From the NCBI RefSeq assembly GCF_013391475.1, contig NZ_JACBAZ010000001.1:764377-828376 (forward strand): a stretch of 64,000 nt of DNA, in the 5' to 3' direction. The DNA is from Oceaniferula marina (lineage in GTDB: Bacteria; Verrucomicrobiota; Verrucomicrobiia; Verrucomicrobiales; Akkermansiaceae). The translations under genes and the position numbers were made by a program. A model generated the notes under the pieces. The model ran no database searches, had not been told where the DNA came from, and was given only the letters and a program-made list of their open reading frames with translations. Positions 45,994 through 55,586 of this stretch are shown one piece after another; the first letter of the stretch is position 1, and each line of letters begins with the position of its first letter.

Positions 45994-46829
45994 TATTTCA
46001 AAGACGCTGCCAGCTGTTTCAATAAATCCGCATCTTCAGAACGCCCCAAGGAGCCAAGACTGTAGTGCATCTCCAACAAATACCTGGCAAGCACATCGCC
46101 CAAGTAACACGGCATCACAATCGATGCCCGAGCTTTGTCCGAAATATTCAAACTCCCCCCCAACAAATCCTCGATATCAAAGCGACGTCCGTTGTGGGCA
46201 CAATCCACCAAACAGGCCCGCCCCAAGTCATGCATTTTACAAAGAAAATGCCCGGGGTAATTACAAGCTTCGATCGCCACATTCAGGCGCCGTCCAAGCA
46301 ACATGAACAGGCAACCCAGACTCGTGGCATTCCCCACACCGCGGTCGATAACATAACAAAGATCAAAGTGTTTAAGAGCGTCCGGCTTTTTCGACCCTCG
46401 GGAAAACGGACCACGGACAAACAGGTAGCGCCGCAAACTATCGGCGGTCACCTCAGCCAACTGCTCACGAATGTCTTCAGCAAGCAAATCCAGACTATCA
46501 TGCAACGATGGTCGCAAGGTGATTCCATCATGTAAAAAATCCATCAATAGACCCAACAGATTTTCAAAGTTATCCCAGTCATCCGCGATGCCCGCCATTC
46601 CATTGCTTGGAACAAGCCACGCACCTGCCAGACTCTGCCGGCGACCTGGCTCCAACCACTGAGACACCCGCTTTTTCCCCGCAGGGGAAAGCCGAACCCC
46701 CAGGGCAGCAAGATCGTGACTGATATCTCCATCATACGTGGCAAACTGCTCACGTACGGCAGGACGCACATCCGGATCATTGTCATCCAGCAGGCGAATC
46801 AAATACGGCAAGTCACTCACACTCGGCAT
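45993..46829 (-). CDS. SirB1-like transglutaminase-core family protein
   Basis: The protein of about 278 residues (ATG at 46829; a longer frame opens at 46904) resembles SirB1/YchA-type proteins with an inactive-looking transglutaminase-like core. The family stretch is GVGNATSLGCLFMLLGRRLNVAIEACNYPGHFLCKM, in which PGHF is conserved. Function is unknown in bacteria generally. N-terminally it has an HEAT-like piece (LPYLIRLLDDNDPDVRPAVREQ). It lies directly upstream of the hydrolase gene and divergent from aroK. Confidence 0.7.
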   Translation of the reverse strand: MPSVSDLPYLIRLLDDNDPDVRPAVREQFATYDGDISHDLAALGVRLSPAGKKRVSQWLEPGRRQSLAGAWLVPSNGMAGIADDWDNFENLLGLLMDFLHDGITLRPSLHDSLDLLAEDIREQLAEVTADSLRRYLFVRGPFSRGSKKPDALKHFDLCYVIDRGVGNATSLGCLFMLLGRRLNVAIEACNYPGHFLCKMHDLGRACLVDCAHNGRRFDIEDLLGGSLNISDKARASIVMPCYLGDVLARYLLEMHYSLGSLGRSEDADLLKQLAASLK

Positions 46830-46923
46830 GACAAAACCTACATCAATCTCCGGCAGGTAACAAATGACAATTTTCCCATCTTCGCTATCGCATCGCCCTG
46901 ACAACTCCTCTATGATAGCTCAC

Positions 46924-47544
46924 ATGGACGAAGAAACAACGTCACAAGCCAGCTCCTCACCAGTCATGCAGAATATCCTACTGGTCGGATTCATGGGCTG
47001 TGGCAAGTCCACAATCGGCCGGGAATTACACCAAGTCCTCGGCTACCCACTGATCGACAGCGACGAGGCCATCGAGCAGCAGGCAGGCAAGAGTATTCCT
47101 GACATCTTCGCCCAGGACGGAGAAGCTTCCTTCCGGGATCTGGAAACCCAACTTCTGGAAAACCTGATCCAAAACGAGACCCAGCATACCATTATCTCAA
47201 CAGGAGGTGGGATCATCACCAACCCCGCAAACATCCCATTGCTCAAGCAGCTTGGGTTTGTCGTCTGGCTGGCATGCAGTCCCGAAGTCATCTTTGAACG
47301 CACCTCCCGCAACAGTAATCGCCCCCTGCTCCAATGCGACAACCCGATGGAGCTGATCCATACATTGCTGGACCAACGCAATCCGTTATACCAAGAGGCA
47401 TCCCACTTGAAAATCAACAGTTCCAACCTTGAAATTGATGAACTCACCTGTGGCATCCTCGAAAGCGCCCGATATCACTTCAGCGCGCCCAATTGCCCCC
47501 CACTGCCGCAGAGTTCTGCTTGCACTGCACGGAATCGGCAATAG
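46924..47544 (+). CDS. aroK: Shikimate kinase
   Basis: AroK phosphorylates shikimate in aromatic amino-acid synthesis. The P-loop is VGFMGCGKST, followed by DSDEAIEQQAGKSIPDIF (shikimate-binding DSD), STGGGIITNP and NRPLL. The frame is open from 46864, and ATGs at 46912, 46924 and 46966 are all possible. I chose 46924 (about 206 residues, 14 before the conserved MQNILLVGFMG). The last 25 residues are not conserved. It is divergent from the SirB1-like gene and 52-80 bp before the next gene. Confidence 0.92.
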   Translation: MDEETTSQASSSPVMQNILLVGFMGCGKSTIGRELHQVLGYPLIDSDEAIEQQAGKSIPDIFAQDGEASFRDLETQLLENLIQNETQHTIISTGGGIITNPANIPLLKQLGFVVWLACSPEVIFERTSRNSNRPLLQCDNPMELIHTLLDQRNPLYQEASHLKINSSNLEIDELTCGILESARYHFSAPNCPPLPQSSACTARNRQ

Positions 47545-47622
47545 CTTGGGCTCCCGAATAAGGACAAAGGAAACTATTGCCAAAATAGGCCAGTTGTGCC
47601 TAGCATCCCCAACGATTTTCCC

Positions 47623-48624
47623 ATGCCGCTGATCAAAAACAAACCCAGTGTCCAGGTCTCTTTCCAGCTCGTAAAGAAGGAGCTCAAACTTGTCGAATCC
47701 CAGATTCTTGACCAAGTCAAGGCATTCGACCCTGCTCTCGAGCCCTACATGGACTACATCTGCAACACCAGCGGCAAACGCATCCGCCCTGCACTTGCCA
47801 TCCTTGCCGGGGGAGCCACCGGCGGCGTAAACGACGACCATCTTAAAATCGGTGTCATTCTCGAGCTCATTCACATGTCCACCCTGGTCCATGATGACAT
47901 CATCGATGGGGCGGATACCAGACGCAAAGTTCCGACAGCCAATGCCAAATGGGGCAATGGTATGGCCGTCCTTCTCGGTGATGCCCTGTTTTCACACTCA
48001 CTGCTGCTGGCCACCGAATTCGACAGCATCGATATCTGCCGCAAAGTAGGCAAGGCCTCGCGGGAAGTCTGCCAGGGAGAAGTCATCCAGACCCAGCGTC
48101 GCTTTGACCTCACTTTGACCAAGGATGATTATTTTCATATCATCGAAATGAAAACCGGGGCGCTGTTCGCTGCTGCCACCGGTATTGCAGCTTCACTCTC
48201 AGAGGTCTCCGAGGATGTCGAAACCCAACTCTACAACTACGGAATGAAACTCGGCACCGCTTACCAGATCTACGACGATTGCCTGGATCTCGTAGGCACC
48301 GAGGAAGAGGTGGGAAAAACCCTGCGTACCGACCTCGAAAAAGGAAAACTCACCCTCCCCTTGCTCAACCTCATCGAGCAAGCAACCCCCGCCCAGCGTG
48401 AAAAGCTGAACAAACGCATCATCGAGCAACAGCCCCTCGACCTCCCGGTCCTGATTGGGATCGCGGAATACGAAGGCGCCGTGGAATCGGCCCTCGACAC
48501 CGCTGCCAACTTACTCCAGGAAGCCAGAGAAGATCTTCAGATCCTGCCTGCAAGTAAGTGGCGCTCTTCTCTGGAAGAGATCACATCCTACCTCGACGGA
48601 TTACTCGATAAATGTCGGAAATAA
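47623..48624 (+). CDS. Polyprenyl diphosphate synthase
   Basis: A trans-isoprenyl diphosphate synthase of 333 residues, probably making the octaprenyl or similar chain for quinones. The first Asp-rich motif is LVHDDIIDGADTRR and the second is YQIYDDCLDLVG (DD-x2-D). GKRIRPAL and the KTGALFAAA segment are typical. The ATG at 47623 is chosen; a GTG 9 codons upstream is open too. Confidence 0.93.
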   Translation: MPLIKNKPSVQVSFQLVKKELKLVESQILDQVKAFDPALEPYMDYICNTSGKRIRPALAILAGGATGGVNDDHLKIGVILELIHMSTLVHDDIIDGADTRRKVPTANAKWGNGMAVLLGDALFSHSLLLATEFDSIDICRKVGKASREVCQGEVIQTQRRFDLTLTKDDYFHIIEMKTGALFAAATGIAASLSEVSEDVETQLYNYGMKLGTAYQIYDDCLDLVGTEEEVGKTLRTDLEKGKLTLPLLNLIEQATPAQREKLNKRIIEQQPLDLPVLIGIAEYEGAVESALDTAANLLQEAREDLQILPASKWRSSLEEITSYLDGLLDKCRK

Positions 48625-48730
48625 TGTTGGCGATTCCCCCTCTCACTCACCTATCAGGTGTAACCGGGATCCTTCGCTCTTTTTTTAAGCTCGATCCATC
48701 CCGGGCACTTCTATAGGTTTACCATAAGGC

Positions 48731-49873
48731 ATGACTCTTCTGATTCTTTATTTCACCCTCTCGATAGGCTTTTCCTTTTTGTGTTCTATCTGGGAGGCGG
48801 TGCTACTGAGCATCTCCCCATCCCACATCAACATGCTGGAAAAAGAGCGTCCGAAGCTCGGCCGTAAAATCAAAAGGATGAAGGAGGAGATCGACCGACC
48901 CCTGTCGGCCATCCTCAGCCTCAATACGATCGCCCATACCGTGGGAGCCATCGGCGTCGGAGCCCAGGCAGGCAAACTCTACGGTTCCGAATCCATTTCC
49001 CTCGGCTTCCTTCACATCTACTACGAATCCATTATTGCCACGGTGATGACCCTGGCCATTCTGATCCTGTCGGAAATCATCCCTAAAACCTTGGGTGCTA
49101 CCTACTGGAAAGCCCTGACCCCTTTCACGATCCGCTCCGTCAGCCAGCTGATGACCTTCCTTTCCCCCTTGGTCTGGATGAGCCAGAAAATCACCGGCAG
49201 CCTCAAAGGCGAAAGCACCGATAGTGTCCTGAGCCGCGCCGACCTCGCCGCCTATGCCGAACTCGGAGAACAACACGGAGCCATCAACTCAGGGGAATCC
49301 CGCATCATCTCCAACCTGCTGAAAATGCGGACGCTAAAAACCGTCGACATCATGACGCCCCGAACGGTTGCCGTGATGGCACAAGAAGACAGCACCGTCT
49401 CCGAATTTCACCAAAAACACCAAAATTCTCCCTTTTCCCGGATCCCGATCTACGAAGAAAAACATGACCACATCACGGGTATCGTGCTAAAAGACGATAT
49501 CCTGATTGCCTTGGCCAACGACAATGATCACACCCAACTCAAGGACATCAAATACGATGCGGTCACCGTCAGCGACAGCATGCTGCTGCCCCAGCTGTTT
49601 GAGACCATGCTCAGTAAAAAAATCCACCTTAGCATCGTCGCCGACCAGTTTGGCAGCCTGCTCGGGCTGGTGACCCTCGAGGATGTCATCGAAACCTTAC
49701 TCGGACTGGAAATCGTCGATGAAACCGACGAAGCCCCTGATTTGCAACAACTGGCACGCCAAAAATGGAAAGAACGTGCCGCCAACCTCGGCATCCTTCC
49801 CATCGCTGAAATCAAGCCCGATGAGACACCGAAACAAGCAGGTGATCAGAAAACACCCGAAAAGGCAATGTAG
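48731..49873 (+). CDS. CNNM/HlyC-CorC family membrane protein (DUF21 and CBS)
   Basis: The 380-residue protein begins with an N-terminal DUF21 transmembrane module (three or four hydrophobic segments, including the first ILYFTLSIGFSFLCSIWEAV). Two cytoplasmic CBS domains follow (VDIMTPRTVAVMA... and DQFGSLLGLVTLEDVIETLLGLEIVDETD). Family members are linked to magnesium or cobalt transport or export. The C-terminus ends in a short Lys/Glu tail and lacks the CorC_HlyC domain at full length. Confidence 0.9.
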   Translation: MTLLILYFTLSIGFSFLCSIWEAVLLSISPSHINMLEKERPKLGRKIKRMKEEIDRPLSAILSLNTIAHTVGAIGVGAQAGKLYGSESISLGFLHIYYESIIATVMTLAILILSEIIPKTLGATYWKALTPFTIRSVSQLMTFLSPLVWMSQKITGSLKGESTDSVLSRADLAAYAELGEQHGAINSGESRIISNLLKMRTLKTVDIMTPRTVAVMAQEDSTVSEFHQKHQNSPFSRIPIYEEKHDHITGIVLKDDILIALANDNDHTQLKDIKYDAVTVSDSMLLPQLFETMLSKKIHLSIVADQFGSLLGLVTLEDVIETLLGLEIVDETDEAPDLQQLARQKWKERAANLGILPIAEIKPDETPKQAGDQKTPEKAM

Positions 49874-50176
49874 CCCATCGGAAGAAAGCCGGAAAACAAG
49901 CGAGGTATGGGAGACCTCGGCCAATTGGCTCAGCAAAAGGCACTCAATCCATTGAGGGTGGATCCTTGCCATTTTTCTTCGACCCAGCATCGCGGGCGAA
50001 CCTCGACTCCCATTTTTTTTGACCCATCTCCGCCGTTTGGGTCCCCAACGCAGAAGATTTTAAAAAGATTGTTTTCGCCTGCTTGATCGTCAGCAGCAAT
50101 AACTAAATATTGTATGCTTTTTTCTTTACTCCTACCATATATGCGATTTTAGCTGGTCTTGTCACCAGACAAAACT
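49874..50176. other. 303-bp spacer before nrdR; possible NrdR boxes, otherwise nothing clear
   Basis: No gene is supported. In the last 75 bp, AACTAAATATTGTATG (50101-50116) and CTACCATATATGCGAT (50132-50147) have AT palindrome cores centred about 31 bp apart. That spacing matches paired NrdR boxes on the same helix face. Both deviate from the consensus (ACACwATATATwGTGT), so the match is tentative. Elsewhere a CCATTTTT-type tract is repeated (49970 and 50011) without obvious meaning. Confidence 0.3.
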
Positions 50177-50668
50177 ATGCGTTGCATTCAATGTGGATCC
50201 CTCAAAGACAAAGTCATCGACTCTCGTATGTCGAAAGATGGCACGACGATTCGTCGTCGCAGGATTTGCCTTGCCTGTGACTACCGCTACACGACTTACG
50301 AGCAAATCGAACGCACCGAATTACAGGTTGTGAAACGTGATGGGACCCGTGAATCGCTCAACCGCGAAAAAATTCTAAGGGGGCTGGTGAAGGCGTGTGA
50401 AAAGCGCCCGGTCTCAATGGACCGACTTGACCGGGCCGTGGAGGAGATCCTGGCTGAACTCCACAAAGATCACTTGTCCGAGGTTCCATCCAGCAACATT
50501 GGCCCCAAAGTGATGGCTAAGCTACACGAAATCGATCCGGTTGCCTATGTCCGCTACGTCTCCGTCTATCGCCAGTTTGACAACGTCGGAGAGTTCATCA
50601 GGGAAATCCAGCAGCTCGAACACCGGGCCGCCAACAACCCCTACCAACGCAAACTGTTCAAAGACTAA
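50177..50668 (+). CDS. nrdR: Transcriptional repressor NrdR
   Basis: NrdR represses ribonucleotide reductase genes. It has an N-terminal zinc ribbon (MRCIQCGSLKDKVIDSR...RRRRICLACDYRYTTYEQIE, two Cys-x2-Cys pairs) and an ATP-cone (VVKRDGTRESLNREKILRGLVKACEKRPVS...VRYVSVYRQF). The length of 163 residues is normal. The ATG at 50177 is chosen since the zinc ribbon begins there; a TTG at 50159 is in frame. Two further genes follow closely on the same strand. Confidence 0.96.
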   Translation: MRCIQCGSLKDKVIDSRMSKDGTTIRRRRICLACDYRYTTYEQIERTELQVVKRDGTRESLNREKILRGLVKACEKRPVSMDRLDRAVEEILAELHKDHLSEVPSSNIGPKVMAKLHEIDPVAYVRYVSVYRQFDNVGEFIREIQQLEHRAANNPYQRKLFKD

Positions 50669-50683
50669 CCCCACTCTGAATCC

Positions 50684-51253
50684 ATGATCTGTATTGTTGG
50701 AAATCGCCCAGTCCTACAAGTCGGCCGCCAGCAGGTGACCGGCTACGACACCTCCTGGCTCCGGCAAGCCATCGTCCGCGGTGCGGAGGCTGCCGAGCGT
50801 GAAGACTTCCCCTTCGTTGACGACCTGATGGAGGGGATCCTCCACTACCTGGAGCACAAATGCTCACTCAGGGTGCTCACCGTTGAGGATCTTCATGCAC
50901 GGGTCCGTCGTATGCTGGAACGTATCGGCTGTGAAGCCATCGCCCAGACCCTGCCCTTGCTGGCCCCGCCTGTCACCATCTCACTGGAACGCGCCGCAAG
51001 GGAAGCCGGAAACGGATTCGAACTCGCCTTCTTCAATAATATCCACGACGAAATTGAGGACCTCAAAACCCACGGTGTCGAAGAGCTTCGGTTTACCGGC
51101 ACCCGCGACTGCGTCAAACTACTCAAAGGGGCTGAAAAATGGAATCGACCATGTGAACGGCTGCATCAGGAAATCATCAATTTTCTAACCACCCACGGCC
51201 ATTCCACGCTCCCCAACCCGAAAGAAATCCGACTCAATTTGATCGACGGTTGA
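50684..51253 (+). CDS. Protein with an N-terminal ATP-cone-like region, unknown function
   Basis: The 189-residue protein begins 15 bp after nrdR. Residues about 15-95 follow the ATP-cone order: a variable GR-Q segment, YDTSWLRQAIVRGAEAA, VDDLMEGILHYLEHKC, RVLTVEDLHARVRRMLERIG, EAIAQTL. The last 95 residues (about ISLERAAREAGNGFELAFFN onward) have no match I recognise. The ATP-cone resemblance and the position after nrdR suggest a link to nucleotide sensing, but this is inference. Confidence 0.55.
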   Translation: MICIVGNRPVLQVGRQQVTGYDTSWLRQAIVRGAEAAEREDFPFVDDLMEGILHYLEHKCSLRVLTVEDLHARVRRMLERIGCEAIAQTLPLLAPPVTISLERAAREAGNGFELAFFNNIHDEIEDLKTHGVEELRFTGTRDCVKLLKGAEKWNRPCERLHQEIINFLTTHGHSTLPNPKEIRLNLIDG

Positions 51254-51301
51254 GCCCGGCCATAAGCATCCTCTATCAGACAGCTTCCATTTTTTCAATC
51301 G

Positions 51302-51649
51302 ATGAGTGACAAAACCATTTTTCAAATGATCGCCGATCGTGAGATACCGGCAGATATCGTCTACGAGGACGATCTCTGTTTGTGCTTCCGCGATATCAAT
51401 CCTCAGGCACCGATCCATTTACTGATCGTGCCCAAAAAACGCATTATCCGGATCGCTGAGGCTGAGGCTTGCGACCAAAACACTCTGGGCCACCTCCTTC
51501 TCACCGCACAAAAAGTAGCCCAACAAGAAGGGTTTGCCGACTCCGGATTCCGCACCGTCATCAACAACGGGGCGGATGGAGGCGAAGAAGTCCCTCACCT
51601 GCATCTTCATATCCTCGCCGGCCGCAAACTCACCTGGCCACCAGGATAA
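51302..51649 (+). CDS. hinT: HIT family protein (HinT-like)
   Basis: A purine nucleoside phosphoramidase-type histidine triad protein of 115 residues. The HxHxHxx triad appears as [35 protein letters not shown] is the conserved N-terminal strand block, and [24 protein letters not shown] is typical. It precedes the exonuclease gene by 38 bp, with 48 bp to the ATP-cone gene upstream. Confidence 0.93.
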   Translation: MSDKTIFQMIADREIPADIVYEDDLCLCFRDINPQAPIHLLIVPKKRIIRIAEAEACDQNTLGHLLLTAQKVAQQEGFADSGFRTVINNGADGGEEVPHLHLHILAGRKLTWPPG

Positions 51650-51687
51650 CAGTCCGCCCCATTCTCCACCTTCATTCCCAATCATCC

Positions 51688-52452
51688 ATGCGCCTCATTT
51701 CCTGGAACGTAAACGGTATCCGCGCCGTACTTAAGAAAAACTTTACCGAGTTTGTGCTCGACCACGCCCCCGACGTACTGTGCCTACAGGAAACCAAAGC
51801 CCGTCCTGAGCAGGTCGACATACCACTCGAACTGGCAGGCTACAAGTGCTACTGGAATGCCGCTGAAAAACCAGGCTACTCGGGAACGGCCATCTTTAGC
51901 AAATCCGCCCCCATCGAGGTCAGCGAAGGTATCGGCATCGAAGAGCATGACACAGAAGGCCGGGTGATCACTGCCGAATATCAGGATTTTTACCTGGTCA
52001 CCGTTTACACCCCCAATTCCCAGAACGAACTCAAAAGACTCCCCTACCGCCAAGAATGGGATGCCGCATTCCTCGGCTATTGCAAAAACCTGGAAGAAAA
52101 AAAGCCCGTCGTTTTTTGCGGAGACCTCAACGTCAGTCACCGGGAAATCGACCTTGCCCGACCAAAACAAAACCGCAAAAACGCCGGATTCTCAGATCAG
52201 GAACGTGCCGGATTTGATAACATTCTCGATGCCGGATTCATTGATTCCTTCAGGCACTTCTATCCAGACCAAACCGACGCCTACTCATGGTGGAGCTACC
52301 GAGCTGGAGCCAGAGGAAAAAACATCGGGTGGAGACTCGATTACTTCTGCGTCTCGTCCTCGATCATCGACAAGGTCGAATCCGCCGGCATTCTTTCCGA
52401 TGTGTTAGGGTCCGACCACTGTCCTGTCCTTCTCGAGGCCAAGCTCAAGTAA
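51688..52452 (+). CDS. xth: Exodeoxyribonuclease III (AP endonuclease)
   Basis: An exonuclease III/Ape1-type enzyme (254 residues) that incises abasic sites in base-excision repair. Catalytic motifs: [18 protein letters not shown] (metal Glu), the GDLNVSH loop, and the C-terminal SDHCPV (Asp-His). [10 protein letters not shown] segment corresponds to the phosphate-binding part. The ATG at 51688 is chosen; a longer open frame from 51469 overlaps the HIT gene and is not conserved. Confidence 0.95.
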   Translation: MRLISWNVNGIRAVLKKNFTEFVLDHAPDVLCLQETKARPEQVDIPLELAGYKCYWNAAEKPGYSGTAIFSKSAPIEVSEGIGIEEHDTEGRVITAEYQDFYLVTVYTPNSQNELKRLPYRQEWDAAFLGYCKNLEEKKPVVFCGDLNVSHREIDLARPKQNRKNAGFSDQERAGFDNILDAGFIDSFRHFYPDQTDAYSWWSYRAGARGKNIGWRLDYFCVSSSIIDKVESAGILSDVLGSDHCPVLLEAKLK

Positions 52453-52489
52453 ACCCATCATCCGCAGCTGCGAATAATGGGAATTTGAA

Positions 52490-52620
52490 GTCTTCAGTTT
52501 CAAGTTTGAAGACAAGAGTCTATCGCCTTCAATAGCTCTTGGGTCAAGGCGAACCACATCCATCCACGACAAATCACACAAAAGAACCTTCCGTGTGTTC
52601 GGTGTTTTCCGTGGTTTGAA
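52490..52620. repeat. Short inverted repeat and purine/pyrimidine-skewed repeat in a 294-bp spacer
   Basis: The spacer 52453-52746 has no gene. GTCTTCA (52490-52496) and TGAAGAC (52507-52513) form a 7-bp hairpin. At 52587-52620 there is a run of related units, TTCCGTGTG, TTCGGTGT and TTTTCCGTGG, of the kind found in scattered intergenic repeats of several phyla. They are pattern observations with no known function here. Confidence 0.45.
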
Positions 52621-52746
52621 TAACACCCCACCCCTATCGCCCGTGGTCAAAACAAGCGCAGCGACGTAGAACACGCCCCATCACCCCAACACCGACACAA
52701 AGCAGACTTTCAACTTCGATGAATATCTGATACAGCTAAGGTATTG

Positions 52747-54462
52747 ATGATCCTACCTCCTTCCATTGCCTCACTATTAGCGGCGTCCAGCTTAAATATT
52801 GCACCGCTTTTTGCTGTCTTTGCGGTCATCCTCGTTTTTTCAGTTCTCGTCTCACTCGTCCTCGTCAAAGCCAGACAGAGTCTGCTGGTTGGATACTTTA
52901 TCTGCGGCGTGGTCATGGCCAACAGCGGCCTCATCGACCAAATCCTCGTCCACAAAGACTCAGCGGATGTCATCCACCTGATGGCAGAAATTGGAGTCAT
53001 CCTCCTAATGTTCACCCTGGGAGTCGAGTTCCCGCTCAAGGAGATTCGCTACATCTGGCGTATCACTTTTTTGGGTGGTGCGATGCAAATGACACTAACA
53101 ACCGGCATCATTTTTATCATCGGCCTCGCATTTGGTTTTCCTCTTGCTCCCACCTTTGTTGTGGCGGTGGCACTAGCCTTGAGCTCTACCGCGGTGAGTT
53201 TAAAATCCTTTCAGGACTTGGGGCTCAGCAACCATCCCGGGGCCAGGCTTTCGCTCAGCATCGCCCTGTTCCAGGACATGCTGGTGATCTTGTTTATCCT
53301 GCTGCTTCCGTCCATTCTTGGAACCAACGAGCAAAGTATTTTGGTGGCCATCGGACTCTCACTGGGCAAAGGGCTGCTATTCATGTTACTTGCCGGGCTG
53401 CTTGGAGCTTACCTCATTCCCAAGTTACTCGACGCCGTTGCCCGCACTCGCAGTCGAGAGCTATTCACGCTCACCGTGATCGGACTGTGTGCCACCATTG
53501 CCTATGCAGGCTCAGCCATGCAGTTAGGACTGGCATTGGGTTCCTTCGCTGCCGGTTTGATCGTCAGCGGTTCCATTTATAGCCACCGCATTCTTTCGGA
53601 TATTCTACCGTTCAAGGACCTGCTGCTCACCGTCTTTTTTGTCTCGGTCGGTTTGCTGATCGACCTTCAAGTCGTCATCGACAACTGGCTGCTGGTCATT
53701 GCCGGAGTCACGGCCCTACTCATCGTAAAAGCCACTGTTATCACCTTGGTTGCCAAATCCATGAAGCTGCCAAGCATAGCGGCCATACTCTCTGCGGCCT
53801 CTCTTGCCAGCTCCGGGGAATTCACCATCGTGCTCCTCACTCAGGCTCAGGCGATCTCCCCCCTGCCTGATGAAATCGGACAAATCATCCTGGTCTGCAC
53901 CGGCATCAGCATGGGACTGGTTCCCACCCTGATGAGGCTGGCCCCCAAACTACACATCTATTTGGAAAAACAAGGCTGGTGCAAAAAACATCAACACCCA
54001 CAAGGCGCGTTCTCACGCTCCAACCGCATGCTCGAACTCGAGGACCACGCCATCATTTTTGGCTACGGCCCGGTCGGGGAAGCTCTGAACCACGCCCTGC
54101 GCCAACACAACATCCCCACCCTGGTCATCGACCTCAACGCCGAAACCATTCAACAGCTCTACAAGGACAACCAACCCGCGCTGTTCGCCGATGCCACTCA
54201 CCACGAAATCCTCGAATTGGCCAAAGTCAAACAAGCCAGGTTCCTCGCCTACACCTTCCCGCATATCGAAGTCACCATCCAATCACTCAAGATGGTCCGA
54301 CTCTACCACCCGGAAGCACAAATTTTCGCCCGAGCCAAATTTGGCTCGGAAGTCAGACAACTTGAAAAACTGGGAGTTCAGACGATTCATGACGAACGGG
54401 AAAGCGGCCAGGCCATGGTAAACCTCGGCCTCTCGGCCTACCTGGTGGAGGAATCACAGTGA
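52747..54462 (+). CDS. CPA2 family cation:proton antiporter (KefB-like) with TrkA-N domain
   Basis: The 572-residue protein has about 12 hydrophobic segments in the first 400 residues, including the Na+/H+ antiporter signature region (IALFQDMLVILFILLL and LGLALGSFAAGLIVSG). A C-terminal cytoplasmic Rossmann TrkA-N domain (HAIIFGYGPVGEALNHALRQ, then LVIDLNAETIQQLY) binds nucleotide. This is the layout of KefB/KefC-type potassium or cation-proton antiporters. The actual ion is not determined. The start is ATG 52747; a TTG directly before it is also possible. Confidence 0.92.
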   Translation: MILPPSIASLLAASSLNIAPLFAVFAVILVFSVLVSLVLVKARQSLLVGYFICGVVMANSGLIDQILVHKDSADVIHLMAEIGVILLMFTLGVEFPLKEIRYIWRITFLGGAMQMTLTTGIIFIIGLAFGFPLAPTFVVAVALALSSTAVSLKSFQDLGLSNHPGARLSLSIALFQDMLVILFILLLPSILGTNEQSILVAIGLSLGKGLLFMLLAGLLGAYLIPKLLDAVARTRSRELFTLTVIGLCATIAYAGSAMQLGLALGSFAAGLIVSGSIYSHRILSDILPFKDLLLTVFFVSVGLLIDLQVVIDNWLLVIAGVTALLIVKATVITLVAKSMKLPSIAAILSAASLASSGEFTIVLLTQAQAISPLPDEIGQIILVCTGISMGLVPTLMRLAPKLHIYLEKQGWCKKHQHPQGAFSRSNRMLELEDHAIIFGYGPVGEALNHALRQHNIPTLVIDLNAETIQQLYKDNQPALFADATHHEILELAKVKQARFLAYTFPHIEVTIQSLKMVRLYHPEAQIFARAKFGSEVRQLEKLGVQTIHDERESGQAMVNLGLSAYLVEESQ

Positions 54463-54531
54463 AGTAAAGATAGTGCACAATCACGAAAAAAAGTACGTGC
54501 AATTTGATACGTTCGGAGCTTCAAAGGCGGT

Positions 54532-55560
54532 GTGAAAGCACTCGTCAAATCCAAGTCTGAAGTAGGTCTCTGGTTGGAAGATGTTCCCGAGCCTGAGGTC
54601 GGTCCCATGGACGTCCTGATCAAGATCAACAAAACCTCTATTTGTGGCACCGATGTGCATATCTGGAACTGGGATAAATGGGCACAAAAAACCATCCCCG
54701 TCCCGATGACCGTTGGCCACGAATACTCCGGAACCATCGCCGCCGTCGGATCCGGTGTGACTGATTTTAAAATAGGAGAACGCGTCTCCGGTGAAGGTCA
54801 CATCGTCTGCGGACACTGCCGGAATTGCCTTGCCGGACGCCGCCACCTCTGCCCGAACACGCAAGGAGTCGGAGTCAACCGCACCGGAGCCTTTGCCGAA
54901 TATCTTTCTATTCCTGCACGCAATGCCTACAAAGTGGACGAATCCATCCCGGAAGACATTATCTCGACCTTCGATCCACTCGGTAATGCCGTGCATACCG
55001 CCCTCTCCTGGGACATGGTCGCCGAGGATGTTCTGATCACCGGAGCCGGCCCGATCGGCTGTATGGCCGCCGCCATTGCCAAGTTTGCCGGAGCTGGACA
55101 CGTGGTGGTCACCGACGTCAACCCTTACCGGCTCAATCTGGCCAAGGAGCTCGGAGCTACTCGTGTGGTCGACGTTTCCAAGGAGTCCCTCGACGAAGTC
55201 AAAAAGGAACTCGACATGAAGGAAGGTTTCGACGTCTGCCTTGAGATGTCCGGCCACCCGAGCGGCCTCAATGACATCCTCACCCACTCCTCCAACGGAG
55301 CCAAAGTCTCCCTACTCGGAATCTTCCCCGACAATGTAGCCATCGACTGGGACAAAGTGATTTTCAAAGGATTGATCCTCAAAGGCATCTACGGCCGCGA
55401 AATGTTCGAAACCTGGTATAAAATGACCTCCATGATTCGTGCTGGACTGGATATCGCACCAGTGATCACCCACCGCTACCACTACACCGAATTCGAGCAA
55501 GGCTTCCAAACCATGCTCTCCGGACAATCCGGCAAAGTGGTTCTCGATTGGGATCAATAA
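54532..55560 (+). CDS. tdh: L-threonine 3-dehydrogenase
   Basis: A zinc-dependent medium-chain dehydrogenase (342 residues) that oxidises threonine. The catalytic zinc ligands are in CGTDVHIW (Cys) and GHEYSG (His), and the structural zinc site is [15 protein letters not shown]. Rossmann motif [19 protein letters not shown] follows, with a [10 protein letters not shown] strand. Its DVHIWNWD and EMFETWYKM motifs match Tdh closely. The start is GTG 54532. The ferredoxin-like gene follows 26 bp later. Confidence 0.93.
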   Translation: MKALVKSKSEVGLWLEDVPEPEVGPMDVLIKINKTSICGTDVHIWNWDKWAQKTIPVPMTVGHEYSGTIAAVGSGVTDFKIGERVSGEGHIVCGHCRNCLAGRRHLCPNTQGVGVNRTGAFAEYLSIPARNAYKVDESIPEDIISTFDPLGNAVHTALSWDMVAEDVLITGAGPIGCMAAAIAKFAGAGHVVVTDVNPYRLNLAKELGATRVVDVSKESLDEVKKELDMKEGFDVCLEMSGHPSGLNDILTHSSNGAKVSLLGIFPDNVAIDWDKVIFKGLILKGIYGREMFETWYKMTSMIRAGLDIAPVITHRYHYTEFEQGFQTMLSGQSGKVVLDWDQ

Positions 55561-55586
55561 AATCCACGAACTCAGTCACCCCCTCT

